Shown here: positions 47,286-57,669 of the stretch, in pieces
How positions within the stretch are numbered: the stretch's first letter is position 1
Layout: each line of letters starts with the position of its first letter
Assembly: GCA_024336345.1 (NCBI GenBank)
Contig: JANFOG010000005.1
Span: 2,356,001-2,420,000, forward strand
Reading direction: 5' to 3'
Length of the DNA stretch: 64,000 nucleotides
Source of the DNA: Mariannaea sp. PMI_226
Taxonomy: Eukaryota; Ascomycota; Sordariomycetes; Hypocreales; Nectriaceae
Notes under the pieces: generated by a model
Database searches by the model: none
What the model was told of the DNA's origin: nothing
What the model saw: only the letters and a program-made list of their open reading frames with translations
Made by a program: the position numbers and the translations under genes

Positions 47286-48354
47286 ATGAAGGTATGCGAC
47301 TCCGGCATCGCGCGCGACTTGCTCCTCCCAGGATGCTGACATCAGCCTTGTCCAGTATCTACCAGTACAAGACTTCGAAGCCGTAACAGGCGCTCTCAAC
47401 TTCAATACTCCCGATTGTAACGTCACAGGCGGATGCGATCTTTACACAACGAAATCGACAGGTTCCGACAAGAAACTCTACAAGAACATCGACAAGGACC
47501 TCAACTCACAACATGAGGCTCTCCTAAAACTCGGCGCAAGTCTGTCACCGCCTGAGCGTGAACACATGCTAGCAACGTCACCAAGCATGCAACTATTCTC
47601 CCACTCAAGTGCTTTCGGTCCCCTATCTGAGCTGTCAAGTCGTCGGACATTCGCCTACCTCATTGCGACACTAAACGCCAGCCATCCGCACTACGACTTT
47701 TCCCATGTCTTGAGGCCGGACGACTTCAAGCGCGAGCGAAACCTGCGACGTGTCATGATCAATCTTGATTCTATCCTCCAAAATGTTCGACCTGGCTTTG
47801 AACCTCAGTCTCTTGGCTCATCACTCGGTAGTGAGTCCAGTAGTTCAGTTTGGGGACCCCAATGCTGGTCCTTGATCGATAAGGAAATGCATCTCAACGA
47901 ATGTACCATTTTCAGTTATCATCCCGACACAGATCCTTTTGAGGAGGACGAGAGTGCGATCTGGGCGGTACATTACTTCTTCTTCAACCGAACCTTGAAG
48001 CGTGTGGCCTACCTGTATGTGCGTGTGGTACCCGTTATCTCATCGCAAAGTCCCAACCTAAGGCCCATGGATCTGGCTAGCAACAACCAACAGCGAGCCC
48101 TGGCCTCTGCCGGTGCCCAAAAACGTGCCAACTATTGGCTGGGAGACAAGAGGGCTGAGCTGGTACCGTTTAACGAAGATGAAGAAGATGTGAACGATGA
48201 TGGTCTCTTCTGGAACCGCGGAGAAGATGGCGATCTTGTGGCCTTCTCAGACGATGATTACGAGTACGACGACGACCTAGATGATATGGACATGCTTGAT
48301 AGGCCACTCGAAAGATATATGAGCGAGGACATTGCGGGTCGTATGGAGATTTAA
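47286..48354 (+). CDS. maf1: Maf1, repressor of RNA polymerase III
   Basis: Binds Pol III and stops tRNA and 5S transcription under starvation or stress, when dephosphorylated and nuclear. Exon 1 has only six coding bases (47286-47291, Met-Lys) and exon 2 is 47356-48354, giving 334 aa. The splice (GTATGC donor, CCAG acceptor, 64-bp intron) rebuilds MKYLPVQDFEAVTGALNFNT, the characteristic start. Further family blocks are FAYLIATLNASHPHYDFS, INLDSILQNVRPGFEPQSLG (ends split for length), ECTIFSYHPDTDPFEED and WAVHYFFFNRTLKRVAYLY. The C terminus is a long acidic tail. Ser-rich stretches between the blocks fit the known phosphorylation of fungal Maf1 by PKA and TORC1 pathways (inference for this protein). 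Confidence 0.94.
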
Positions 48355-49767
48355 GCGAATCTCACTTAAGATGCTTGGCGAGTCTCTGTGAAACTCGCCT
48401 ACTTCTGCTTCACATTTTGAATGTTATTCGTGCCTGCTTTGTTTTATGAGCAGCTCTAACCTCGACGTCTTCTCGACACCCTGCCATGGTAACAATACTT
48501 CACGAGTCAGCTTTTTCAGCCATGGTTGTTTTGCGGCGAGCATGGCACTTGAAGAACAAGGCAACCCTCCTCGCCTTGCTCAGCTCATGACTCCAGTATA
48601 TTTCTTTATTAATTTCTGTCATTGTCTTATATGCTTTTTTCATGCACAACGCCCGGGATGGGCTTCTGGTCGGTGAGAGCGGCTGGGATTCCGCTGGAGT
48701 GGCGTTTATGGAGGCCGCACGCAATGCGATGCGCGGCTGGATCTGTGATGGGATTGATTTCTTTAGTGCTCGGGTTTACTTCATGACGAGTTTTTATTCT
48801 TTCTTCAATTTATTTTGCGTTACGGATGACATTGTGCCTGGGACGGGAGGCCATCATGAGGAAATGGGATTCGGGAGAATCCTGTGGTGGTGGGTACCCT
48901 AGTATGTGAGCTGCTTGGGACAAACTGACGGAAATGGGCGAGTGAATGAATCAATGGATGGATGGCAAGAAGGGCAAACGAAGACTATATTTGTTAATTC
49001 GAATGATGTATTACTTGGTTCATTCTAACACTGTTCTGATACTAAACGTCAACGAACTGGTCACATGCAGAAGTATCATCTGTGAGCATGTTGAACTGTA
49101 CCTGGGCCGTGGAAGCTCTGCAAGGTAAAGAAAGAAAGAAAGACATGTACTACGCATGTGCCGAGTAGATGGCTGCTGATGCCCTCTCCCTTTCGGAGGC
49201 TTAATATAATACGGACATTTCTTGAGGCCGAAACTAGAAACAGGGCGGGAAATGTTTGCGTATATGGGAATGGAATCAAATCAGCCTTGGGTTGCCATTT
49301 GACTGTGAGTATGTATTCGAAATCTTCTACATGAATAGGCTCATTCATGTCCTTCTTTGGCCATCTCGTCTTGCGCTCTCTTTCTTCTGTTCTTCTGATC
49401 CCCCTCACCCTCTCCCTCCTTTCCCTTCCCTTCCCTCCACTTTCTGTCAGCGAAAAAAAAACACCCATGCCCTGCCTCTCCTTGCAATCCCCTCTTGGTT
49501 TATGGACAACAGAAAAGAAACTAAATATATATATATATGCATTCTGGACCGATCAGATATATGAATGCGGACCGCTCGTGCGAAATAATGAAAACCCAAC
49601 TAGGGAAATCGAAGTAAAGAAGAAAAAAAAAAGTCAGAAAACAGACGTAGAGAAGAGGAATAAAAAGCAAGATGGCCGCATCAGTTCGAGACATTCCCTA
49701 CCCAAAATGAAGAAGAGTAAAATAAGTATAAAAGAAGAATTGTTAATCATACGCCTAAAGACGATTT

Positions 49768-49785
49768 AAAAAAAAAAAAAAAAAA
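49768..49785. repeat. A18 homopolymer
   Basis: Uninterrupted A run in noncoding DNA between convergent genes. Confidence 0.8.
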
Positions 49786-49899
49786 GGCGCCGTTTTCGTC
49801 CTTTGAGAGAAATCCACCCTCCGTGACACCTGTGATTCCATAATTTTTGCGTATCCTCGAAATCAGCACTGAAATCCAACGCCATAGAGACAATAGTGA

Positions 49900-49945
49900 A
49901 ATAGTAATAATAGTAATACTAATAATGATAATAATAGTGACAATA
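49900..49945. repeat. Imperfect (ATA/AAT)n tract
   Basis: AT-rich triplet repeat with scattered G and C, in the 3' flank of the histidine kinase gene. Confidence 0.6.
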
Positions 49946-50201
49946 TCCAGATCATGTGGGATCCTTTTTTGCGCTTGGAGGGGGAGGAGTTAAGATGGTA
50001 GCTAGGGACATGGTGGGAAAAGGGTAGCCCACCGAGGGCGGTATATATGTGTGTAATCGCGCTGAATGCTGCGTTCGCTCGAATCCGTCTTGGATTGGGG
50101 TGGTAAAGACATTATGATAAGATATGGTATAATATGTATCGTGATCGTATGGGGTAAATATGATTAAAATGTCAACATTAGATCCGGAAGTGCAATGGCA
50201 T

Positions 50202-53200
50202 TCAACCCTCCTTGGTAACGCCGTTGGAGCCTTCCTTGGCGGCTATAGGCTGCGGTAGGTGAATGTCTCCATTCATACCATTGGGCGACTTCTCTGGATC
50301 TCGACACTTCTCGTCCAGGTTGGATCTTGACAAGCCGGGCGTCTCGGGCTCCTCAGGGATGGTAGCAAACTTCTTCAGCACCTGCTTCAAGGCCGGCCGT
50401 CGAATTGGCTTAGCAAGGAACTCGTCCATGCCAGAATCGATGCATTCTTTGACGTTGCTTTCCTCCGAAAAGGCAGTGAGGGCAACGATGGGCATTGTGT
50501 AGCCCATTTCACGAATGAGACGTGTACTCTGCAAACCGTCTAGGTTGGGCATTTGGACATCCATGAAAATGACATCGAACGACTCATTCTTCTCCATGGT
50601 TGCCTTAACGAGCTCGTACGCCTCCTGTCCGTCCTTGGCGATTGTCACATCGTAAATGTCCTCGAGCTTGAGCATCCTACTGACAACCTCGATGTTGGTT
50701 GAGTTATCATCCGCCACGAGTACACGGAGTTTGCCCTGTCCCGACTTGATAGCCATAGCTCGGTCAATGGCCGCCATCTTCTGTTCCGCACTCCTCGGCA
50801 CCGAAGGATTCGCGGCAAAGTACGGAGCGCTGAGGCCGACCAGTCTAGGTTGAGGATTCAAGGCGCTGGCAGGCTTGATGTCCGCAGGAGGCTTTTGTGA
50901 CGAGAGTGAGGTGCGATGCGGCTCCGTGTCAACGTTGGTGGGATTGGTAGCATCGACGCTGGTAGGTCGGGAATTGATACTGCTTGAGGCAGTACTCGAG
51001 GCTCTAAATCAGATGTTAGCTATTGTTCAAAAAGCCCCTATAGGCTGGGCTGGGTTGGGGGGAAAGAAAACGAACCTGTCCTTGATGTACTTGAGAGGGA
51101 TCTGCATTGTGAAGACAGAACCCGTCCCAGGGGTGCTCTTGAGCGTTATCGAGCCTCCCATAAGACCAGCTAGCTGGTGACATATACTCAATCCCAGTCC
51201 AGTGCCGCCAAATTTCTTGCTCAGTCCGAGATCACCTTGGACGAAAGGCTCAAACACCTTTTGCTGCATATGTTCGGGAATACCTGGGCCCGTATCCTCG
51301 ACCTCAAATTCGAAGAGATATGCTTTTGCTCCTGGCGGCGGCGGCGTAGGCGATCTCTCTCGGACATTGATATGCGGCGTCGCCTTTGGGTCCATAGGAT
51401 TAATGGAGAGTGCAGTGCCCGTCCCGTTAAAGCGACTAGGAGTGCCCAGTGGCCCAGAACTGCTGGATTGAGAAGGGCTCGCTCCGCCTCGGTCTCTGTT
51501 GCGCGGGCGGCCTGTCCTCGAGCCAGTGCGTGAATTCTTTGAGAGCGATGATGTCCTGCTCTCATCCTCATTCGAAGACTCCACTTCACCTAAACACTTG
51601 ATGCGAACCTCGACTTTCCCATTGGGCGGCGTGAACTTCAAACTGTTGCTGACCAAGTTGATGATGACCTGCAAAATACGATGTTGGTCGCCCCAAAGGC
51701 ACATGTCTTTAAGTCGTCCCATGCCATGGGGACCCAAGGCAGGCAATTTCGTCTCTCCTTCGGCGAGGTCCTGGTTGTGGCCAAACTCGAAGCTTTCGGA
51801 GCCAATGAACTGTACTGAAAAGTTGATGTTTCCTTCCTTGACCTGCTTGTCGAATATCGTCAAAATCTGGGATCGAATGTCAGCCAGACGGAAGTCTTTC
51901 AGTTCCAGGCTCAGCTGGTTTCCGATTTGATTCTTGGAGAAGCTCAAGAGGTCCTCCAAGAGGTGTAGTAGCAAGTCTCCAGACTTGTAAAGCGTCTTCA
52001 ACGACTGCTTGATTCTCCCTATGTCGTTCTCCTCCATGCATACGGCGCACATGCCAAGGATGCCGTTGAGTGGAGTCTTCAATTCATGAGAAATATTTGC
52101 AATGAATAGAGTCTTACTCTCATTGGCCGCCTCGGCAGCCTTTTTGCTCTCCTCCAACTCTCTCGTTCGCTCCGCCACCTTCACCTCGAGAGACAGATAT
52201 TGCTTGACCAACTCATCACTCATGTCGTTGAAGGTCCGCGTAAGCTCCGTCAGCTCATCCGTAATAATGTGCGACCCCGGGTCGACTTTCCCGGGAATTT
52301 TGAATAGACGACGAGCCGGGTCACGATCTGACGGAGGTCTTGGAGGTTTGTTCTTGACCATACGCATGATGCTAGCGAAGAGGCCCTTTTTGGACTTTTG
52401 CGAAATACCACCAGATCCTGGAAGATCTTCATCGTCGGAGCCGAGGTAAGAGTCCTCATAACCAGGGGGGTTCACCGTCTTCTCAGTCGCAGCCTTGAGT
52501 TTGCGGATCGGCATCACGCTGAGATGAGCACAGGGCACGATGAGTAGCATAATAAACCCTACGGTCCCGAAGACAGTACCAAGAAGAATGTTGCGCAGAT
52601 TATTGATGGGTTCGAAGGCTTCCCACCTGGCTTCTTCAACTATCACAGTCCAGTTTACCAGAGGAGTTTGAGTACGGGCAAACCCGACCGCTACACCGAC
52701 ACCATCCTCATTTCGGGTGTCAAGCAAGGCACTCGCATTGTTAACATTGTTGTATTGACCGGTGAAGGAGTCGAGAGCAGCAGGGTACATTCTGACAGGG
52801 AAGTTCTTGCTGTCAGCTGTTTCGGAATACTGATATTCTTTGTGCCGGTTGGTATAATGCGTGGGTGCTTCAGGAGGGAGAACAAATTTGACCAGAACGT
52901 TGCCGAATGCATCTTTGTCGGGGACGTAAGTCGAGTTACTCGTTGGATTGTCTGCACTGAAGCGATTCGATGGTTCGTCGGGCCCTATCAGGAGGACGGA
53001 GCCAGTTTTGCCCAACCCCTCGCGTGAATCCCGCACCTGCGTGAGTGAAGAAGCCAGTGCGACAACAGTCATATATCCCAAGATGAACTGATCCGTGTTG
53101 TCGCGAACGGGAATGGATATAGAGAGAAGCGCGGCAGACTCGTTGAGAACCAAGGGGCCGAGCAGAACACCGCCATTGTTATATATACGGACGCCCGGGA

Positions 53201-53768
53201 ACGCCTCAGCGCTGTATGCGGTCTCATTCTGGCGATGTACGTTGGGTGTTCCGAGATCGACGTAGGTAATGTTTGGGAAGAGAGACGGAGGATATCCATT
53301 GTCCGGGTCGCCAAGCATAACGGGATGACCGGAGGCATCATGGTACGGCAAGATGATATCGGAGACATTGGTAGCGGTAACATTGAAGAGACCTTGTGTG
53401 GAGGCGCCGGTCTTGTTCCTCGAATACAGCCTGGCTTGCAACAAGCCCGTATCGGTGCTGACAGCCAGAGCACTCTCAAGATCCTCAATGGCATCGTCCC
53501 ATTCGCGCGCACCGGTGGTATAAAAGTTTGAGAGGGCGTCTTGTATGAGGATACGTGAAGCGATGGTGTAACAGCTCGTCTGGATTAGGTCAAGTTCAGA
53601 GGTGATACGTGAGGCCTTGAGCGAGGCTGTGAGCATCAAACCCTGTCGTTCGACGTTGACGACGAAGCGGTGGACGTAGATCCATGTGGGAATGGAAACG
53701 ACGGCGAGAGCGACGAGGACGGCGAAGAGGACGAGGGCAGCGAGCTGCTCGCGAATAGCGATCCTCAT
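50202..53768 (-). CDS. sln1: SLN1-type hybrid histidine kinase (osmosensor-like)
   Basis: Membrane histidine kinase with a receiver domain. Yeast Sln1 signals through Ypd1 and Ssk1 to the Hog1 MAP kinase; filamentous fungi also have group III kinases, so the exact role here is inferred. Two exons, 53768-51076 and 51003-50202, 1164 aa. A first membrane helix (about 8-31) and an extracellular domain with Asn-glycosylation sites come first. A second helix (about 394-415), a HAMP-like linker and coiled region (about 505-550) follow, then HisKA with H561 in [11 protein letters not shown]. The HATPase N box ([17 protein letters not shown]) and G boxes ([21 protein letters not shown]) come next. The REC domain has D996/D997, phosphoacceptor D1046 (FMDVQM) and K1096. 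The intron lies just after the ATPase domain. The start [10 protein letters not shown] is the first ATG; the frame above it has only TTG. Confidence 0.93.
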
Positions 53769-55302
53769 GATAGGCAGGCTAGAGTAAAGGGTCTGGCGAC
53801 TGTGTTCGGCGACGCGGCATCGTTTTCTCGTCGAATTTGGACGATCGATTCGAGGACCAAGACGGGGAGGTTGATGAGATGATGTGAAGGGAATGGAAGG
53901 GAAGGAAAGCGAGTCGCGGAGGATCGATCGATCGGGAACCGGGTGAGGATCGCTTGTTCGCAAAGGGTCGGCCCCGAGGCCGTTCAGCGGGCAACTAGGC
54001 TTTTCGCGTGAGATAGCGTGCCAGAGCGGCTAAGTCGAAGGGAAAAAAATCCCCCAAGTTCCAAATTCGAGTTGACGGTTGCTAGCTGGGTGGGAAACGT
54101 GGGAGTGCTTGGCGGTTTAGGCTGTTTGTCTACACAAAAGGAAGGAATTGTAGGAAAGAGATCGGCGATCAGCAAACAAGAGGAACAAGGGAGGTGACTC
54201 GTGGTCCAGTGGAAAGTCCCGGGGGTTGCTGCGGAGGGAGGGACGGAGGGAGGGAGGTCCCGGGGATGGTGTGGAGAAGAAGGACAAGTCACAGACCGGA
54301 TGAGGTCGCGCGCAGGAGAAGGAGTGAAAGGTAAAATAAAATAAAAACAAGGGAAATAAAGGGTTGTGAAGGAAGAACACTGGGAAAGGGACAATTATTG
54401 GGGAATGGCGAATTGCGAATGGGAAATGGGGAAAAGGGAAAAGGGCAAATTGGTGAGGAGAGAAAGCTCCAGGCGAAGCCGGAGTGGAAGGGGCTCTGTT
54501 TCGCTACAAGTAAGCCCAGAGGGGGGCGTGGCACAGAGATTCAATGGCACCAGGGCGGCGAATTGGAATCATTTTTTTTTTCTCCTTTGCACAGTGGATG
54601 GTGGTACTTACGTTGCTTACCGAGTAAGAACCTACTGGAGATACGCGGATGAGGATTCGAGCGACTAAAACAATCAGTTACGACTTGTAGGCCACAAGAC
54701 GAAAGAGGAGGTGAAACATATGGTCATCATATTGTATTCATGATGACTTGACTTGAGTTACAGACCTCAGCCCAAGCCAGTCTGTCATGCTCTTACGTTG
54801 GTCAATCCTTTTCATTCTGGATTTTGGCACCGCAGATCGTTTGGTGCTGATCAGATCACCTCCAGAGCTTGATTCAGCTGCCCCACGGGCGTGATGCACG
54901 GCACAGAAGCATCTACTATGTACCTACTGTGATATGTAAGAGCGCTGGGAAGTGATTAGCGACTAGCTTGACGCTATTTTTTCTTTTGTATCTACCTACC
55001 TTAAGGCTCTTCTTTTCTTTGGGCGGCGGAAGCGAGCCGGTAGCGCGCCCTACCGCAAGATTGAATCAAAGCCCTGCACTGTCTTCAGAGAGGTGCCAGT
55101 GACAGGGCGCGGCAGAAAAAAAAATATCAATCATAGCACATCAGGCAATAGCGTGCTAATCGAGAAAATACGAGCTAGCTACCTACTTTGAAGTACGAAA
55201 GCACAGACGATTGTTTCGTACAGTAGCTCGATGGAAGCAAAGGCCAGCCCAAAACAACACAACACGTACCCGGGAGAATGGTGAGTGCATGCTGGCGGGT
55301 CA

Positions 55303-55333
55303 AGACAGCCAGACAGACAGACAGCCAGACAGG
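55303..55333. repeat. AGAC/AGCC tetranucleotide tract
   Basis: Short imperfect tandem repeat of AGAC with AGCC variants in noncoding DNA. Confidence 0.7.
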
Positions 55334-56871
55334 GACACCCCGGTAATTAAATCTACCTAATCTGTAATACTCCGTAATTTCCTTAGCCTGTGCTGGAAAG
55401 TAGGTACTGTACATATATTTATTGTCATGCATTCATAGTACTTACTGCTAGTTTCCCATTTTCTCTGGCAATATCCACCCCGAGTTGCGCTTGTATTGGG
55501 CCGCCCAGTCAGTCAGATCATTATCATTCTTCCTTCACCGAATATGTGAGCCTTGCTATACGAGAGCATGTTTGTGCTTGCGTCCTTGGCTACGGAGCAG
55601 AGAGGCCTTGTTTTTTTTCTTCGGGTGACCCGAAAAATGATGTAGGCAGAGAACTGTCATTACAATTCAATAGTAATAAGGTAAGCAGGCATTCATTGGT
55701 AATCCAGGACAGTATTCCATCCAGTCATTACATATGGGATAGGTTGGCTGGCTATCTGGCTTGGGCGGATAAACCCAACCAAACGCCCCTTCGGTGGTGC
55801 CGGGTGGGCAAATACACAGTCCCTCGCCCACTCACTCACTCACTCAACCCTTCTCCGCGTCGTAGTCGTCGTCGTAAGCAAGAGGCAACGATCGTCATCA
55901 CACACACTTCAGACGAATTGAGGAAAATGTCAGCATTTGCCATGAGCTTATAATGGGATAACGACGCCACAAGGCAAAAAAAGTATGATAGACTATGGTA
56001 CATTGCACAATACTTGGGCCACATACGTCTGAATTTGAGCTGCGCCTTCACGAAGCTGTCCTTAACTTTTGTGCTAGCAAGCGTTGGCGCCGTCTCGCCT
56101 CAAAACTAGTGGCTTATTCCTTTCAGCCATCTGGACGTTCCCAGATGGGAGATTCTTCGAATGCCCATAGAACTATGCAGCATGCACGCAGGCTAGATGG
56201 AGGCCGGGGGGGGGTTAGGTTTCCCCTTGTGGTACAGAGAGACTCCCATGGTGATTCAAGATGGCAATGCAAAAAGCTGTCACTGTCACATCGTCTACAC
56301 TGCGTGGTGGTACGTACAAGCTGGTGGAGCATCCCTCACAAAATCTTCGAGGAATCCATATTACCTACATAATACAGTACCCATGGAGCATTCTAGACCT
56401 CCACGCAGGACTCCGCACAAGCATTGAAACCGCTGACCTTACTGACTGGGGATGCATGTAACTTGGACTATGTACCACCTCGGACTCGATCCGCTTGTTC
56501 TGATTGGGTGGCGGAGGAGTTACCCCGTTGTCGTGGGCATGGGCGCTGCGTTGCCCATGTTCCCCGTTCATATTGTCAAGAAGGTTAATGAGCGAGAGCG
56601 TGGGGACAGAAAACAATAAAATACACTTGACTAAACTACCTAGGCAATTAGGCGCACCTTATTAGTCAAGTACTTGGCCCTGGATGTCTCTCTTGCTTCC
56701 CCTACGGGGATAGTTGGATATGGCAACACGCACGGTACTGTGGGGGTTAATTCCCCATAGTTGTGCGACGGGTGCCAAAATGTCGACATTGTACAGATCA
56801 AAGTACCGCACGATATACACTGTACACACCCGAGTATATTGTCAGGCTGGCATTAACACACGTTTAGAACC

Positions 56872-56911
56872 ATAGATAGATAGATAGATATATATATATA
56901 GATATAGATAT
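56872..56911. repeat. GATA / TA microsatellite
   Basis: GATA tetramers running into TA dimers and back to GATATA, in noncoding DNA downstream of fluG. Confidence 0.8.
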
Positions 56912-57669
56912 GCCCAAATCAAACAAAATCCGTCATAATGTTCACGGAAACAGTACACAGAGACCGCAGACGAAGAAAAGAAAACACACTCTGAGCTTGG
57001 ACCTCAAGGAGGGGGAATCTTCTCATCATTTTATAATCATGCCGATCTTGCTCAACACGGTCCATCGGTTTATATCACCCTCCATATCCCTGCATGAATA
57101 AACCGTTGTTCCCTAGTCTATTATAAAGTCTGTTTTCATTCTGGGCCGAAATACGGTTGAGACCAGAAGACCAGGGGTTTGGAGAGCTTTGGCCGCAGTA
57201 TCTCGTAGGTCGTATGAGCTACATCTACATAGGTAGGCTGCAGGAATCAGAGATTTGGCCAGGATTATTAGTGTGCCCTGCTAGACAATGAATGCTTGGG
57301 GGGAAGTAGAAACCAATCACGTATTCTTGATAGTTGTCTAAAGCAGGTAGTTGGTGGTGTGCATTGTGCTTACATGCATGTAAATACTCATCAAGTGACT
57401 AGCAAGAAAACCAATGGGCACTCTATACACCAATGATACATGGTTATATATGCTGGTTGTTTGTTCATTTCTTTCCCATTCGTAAGGTACGGGTACGGGC
57501 TTGCATCCTCACAAGAAACAAAAGTTATACAAAGAAAAGATTCTCATTATGGCCTTCTGCCTGATTGAATCCCGCTATCTAGACACCCGCTATGCGTACG
57601 ATATATATGTCATGTTTGTTTATCCTCATATCTACCTCTTTGCCCTCGTCAGAAGCCCCCTCTTCTTTC

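Larger units (their letters stand above)
48355..50201. other. Intergenic between convergent maf1 and the hybrid histidine kinase
   Basis: About 1.85 kb of 3' flanks with no gene recognised. Contains A18 at 49768-49785 and an imperfect (ATA)n region at about 49900-49945. Confidence 0.55.
53769..57669. other. Long intergenic region upstream of the histidine kinase
   Basis: 3.9 kb with no recognised gene, between the kinase start and the 3' end of fluG (both minus strand). It is G/A-rich on the plus strand near 53860-54560, as expected for a pyrimidine-rich leader on the minus strand. An AGAC/AGCC tract lies at 55303-55333 and a GATA/TA tract at 56872-56911. TACCTA/TAGGTA words recur. Confidence 0.5.

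Noticed and set aside
53769..53963. 65-residue extension of the histidine kinase
   Set aside because: Starts with TTG and would place a polar Arg/Pro/Ser-rich stretch before the first membrane helix; the ATG at 53768 fits SLN1-type proteins.
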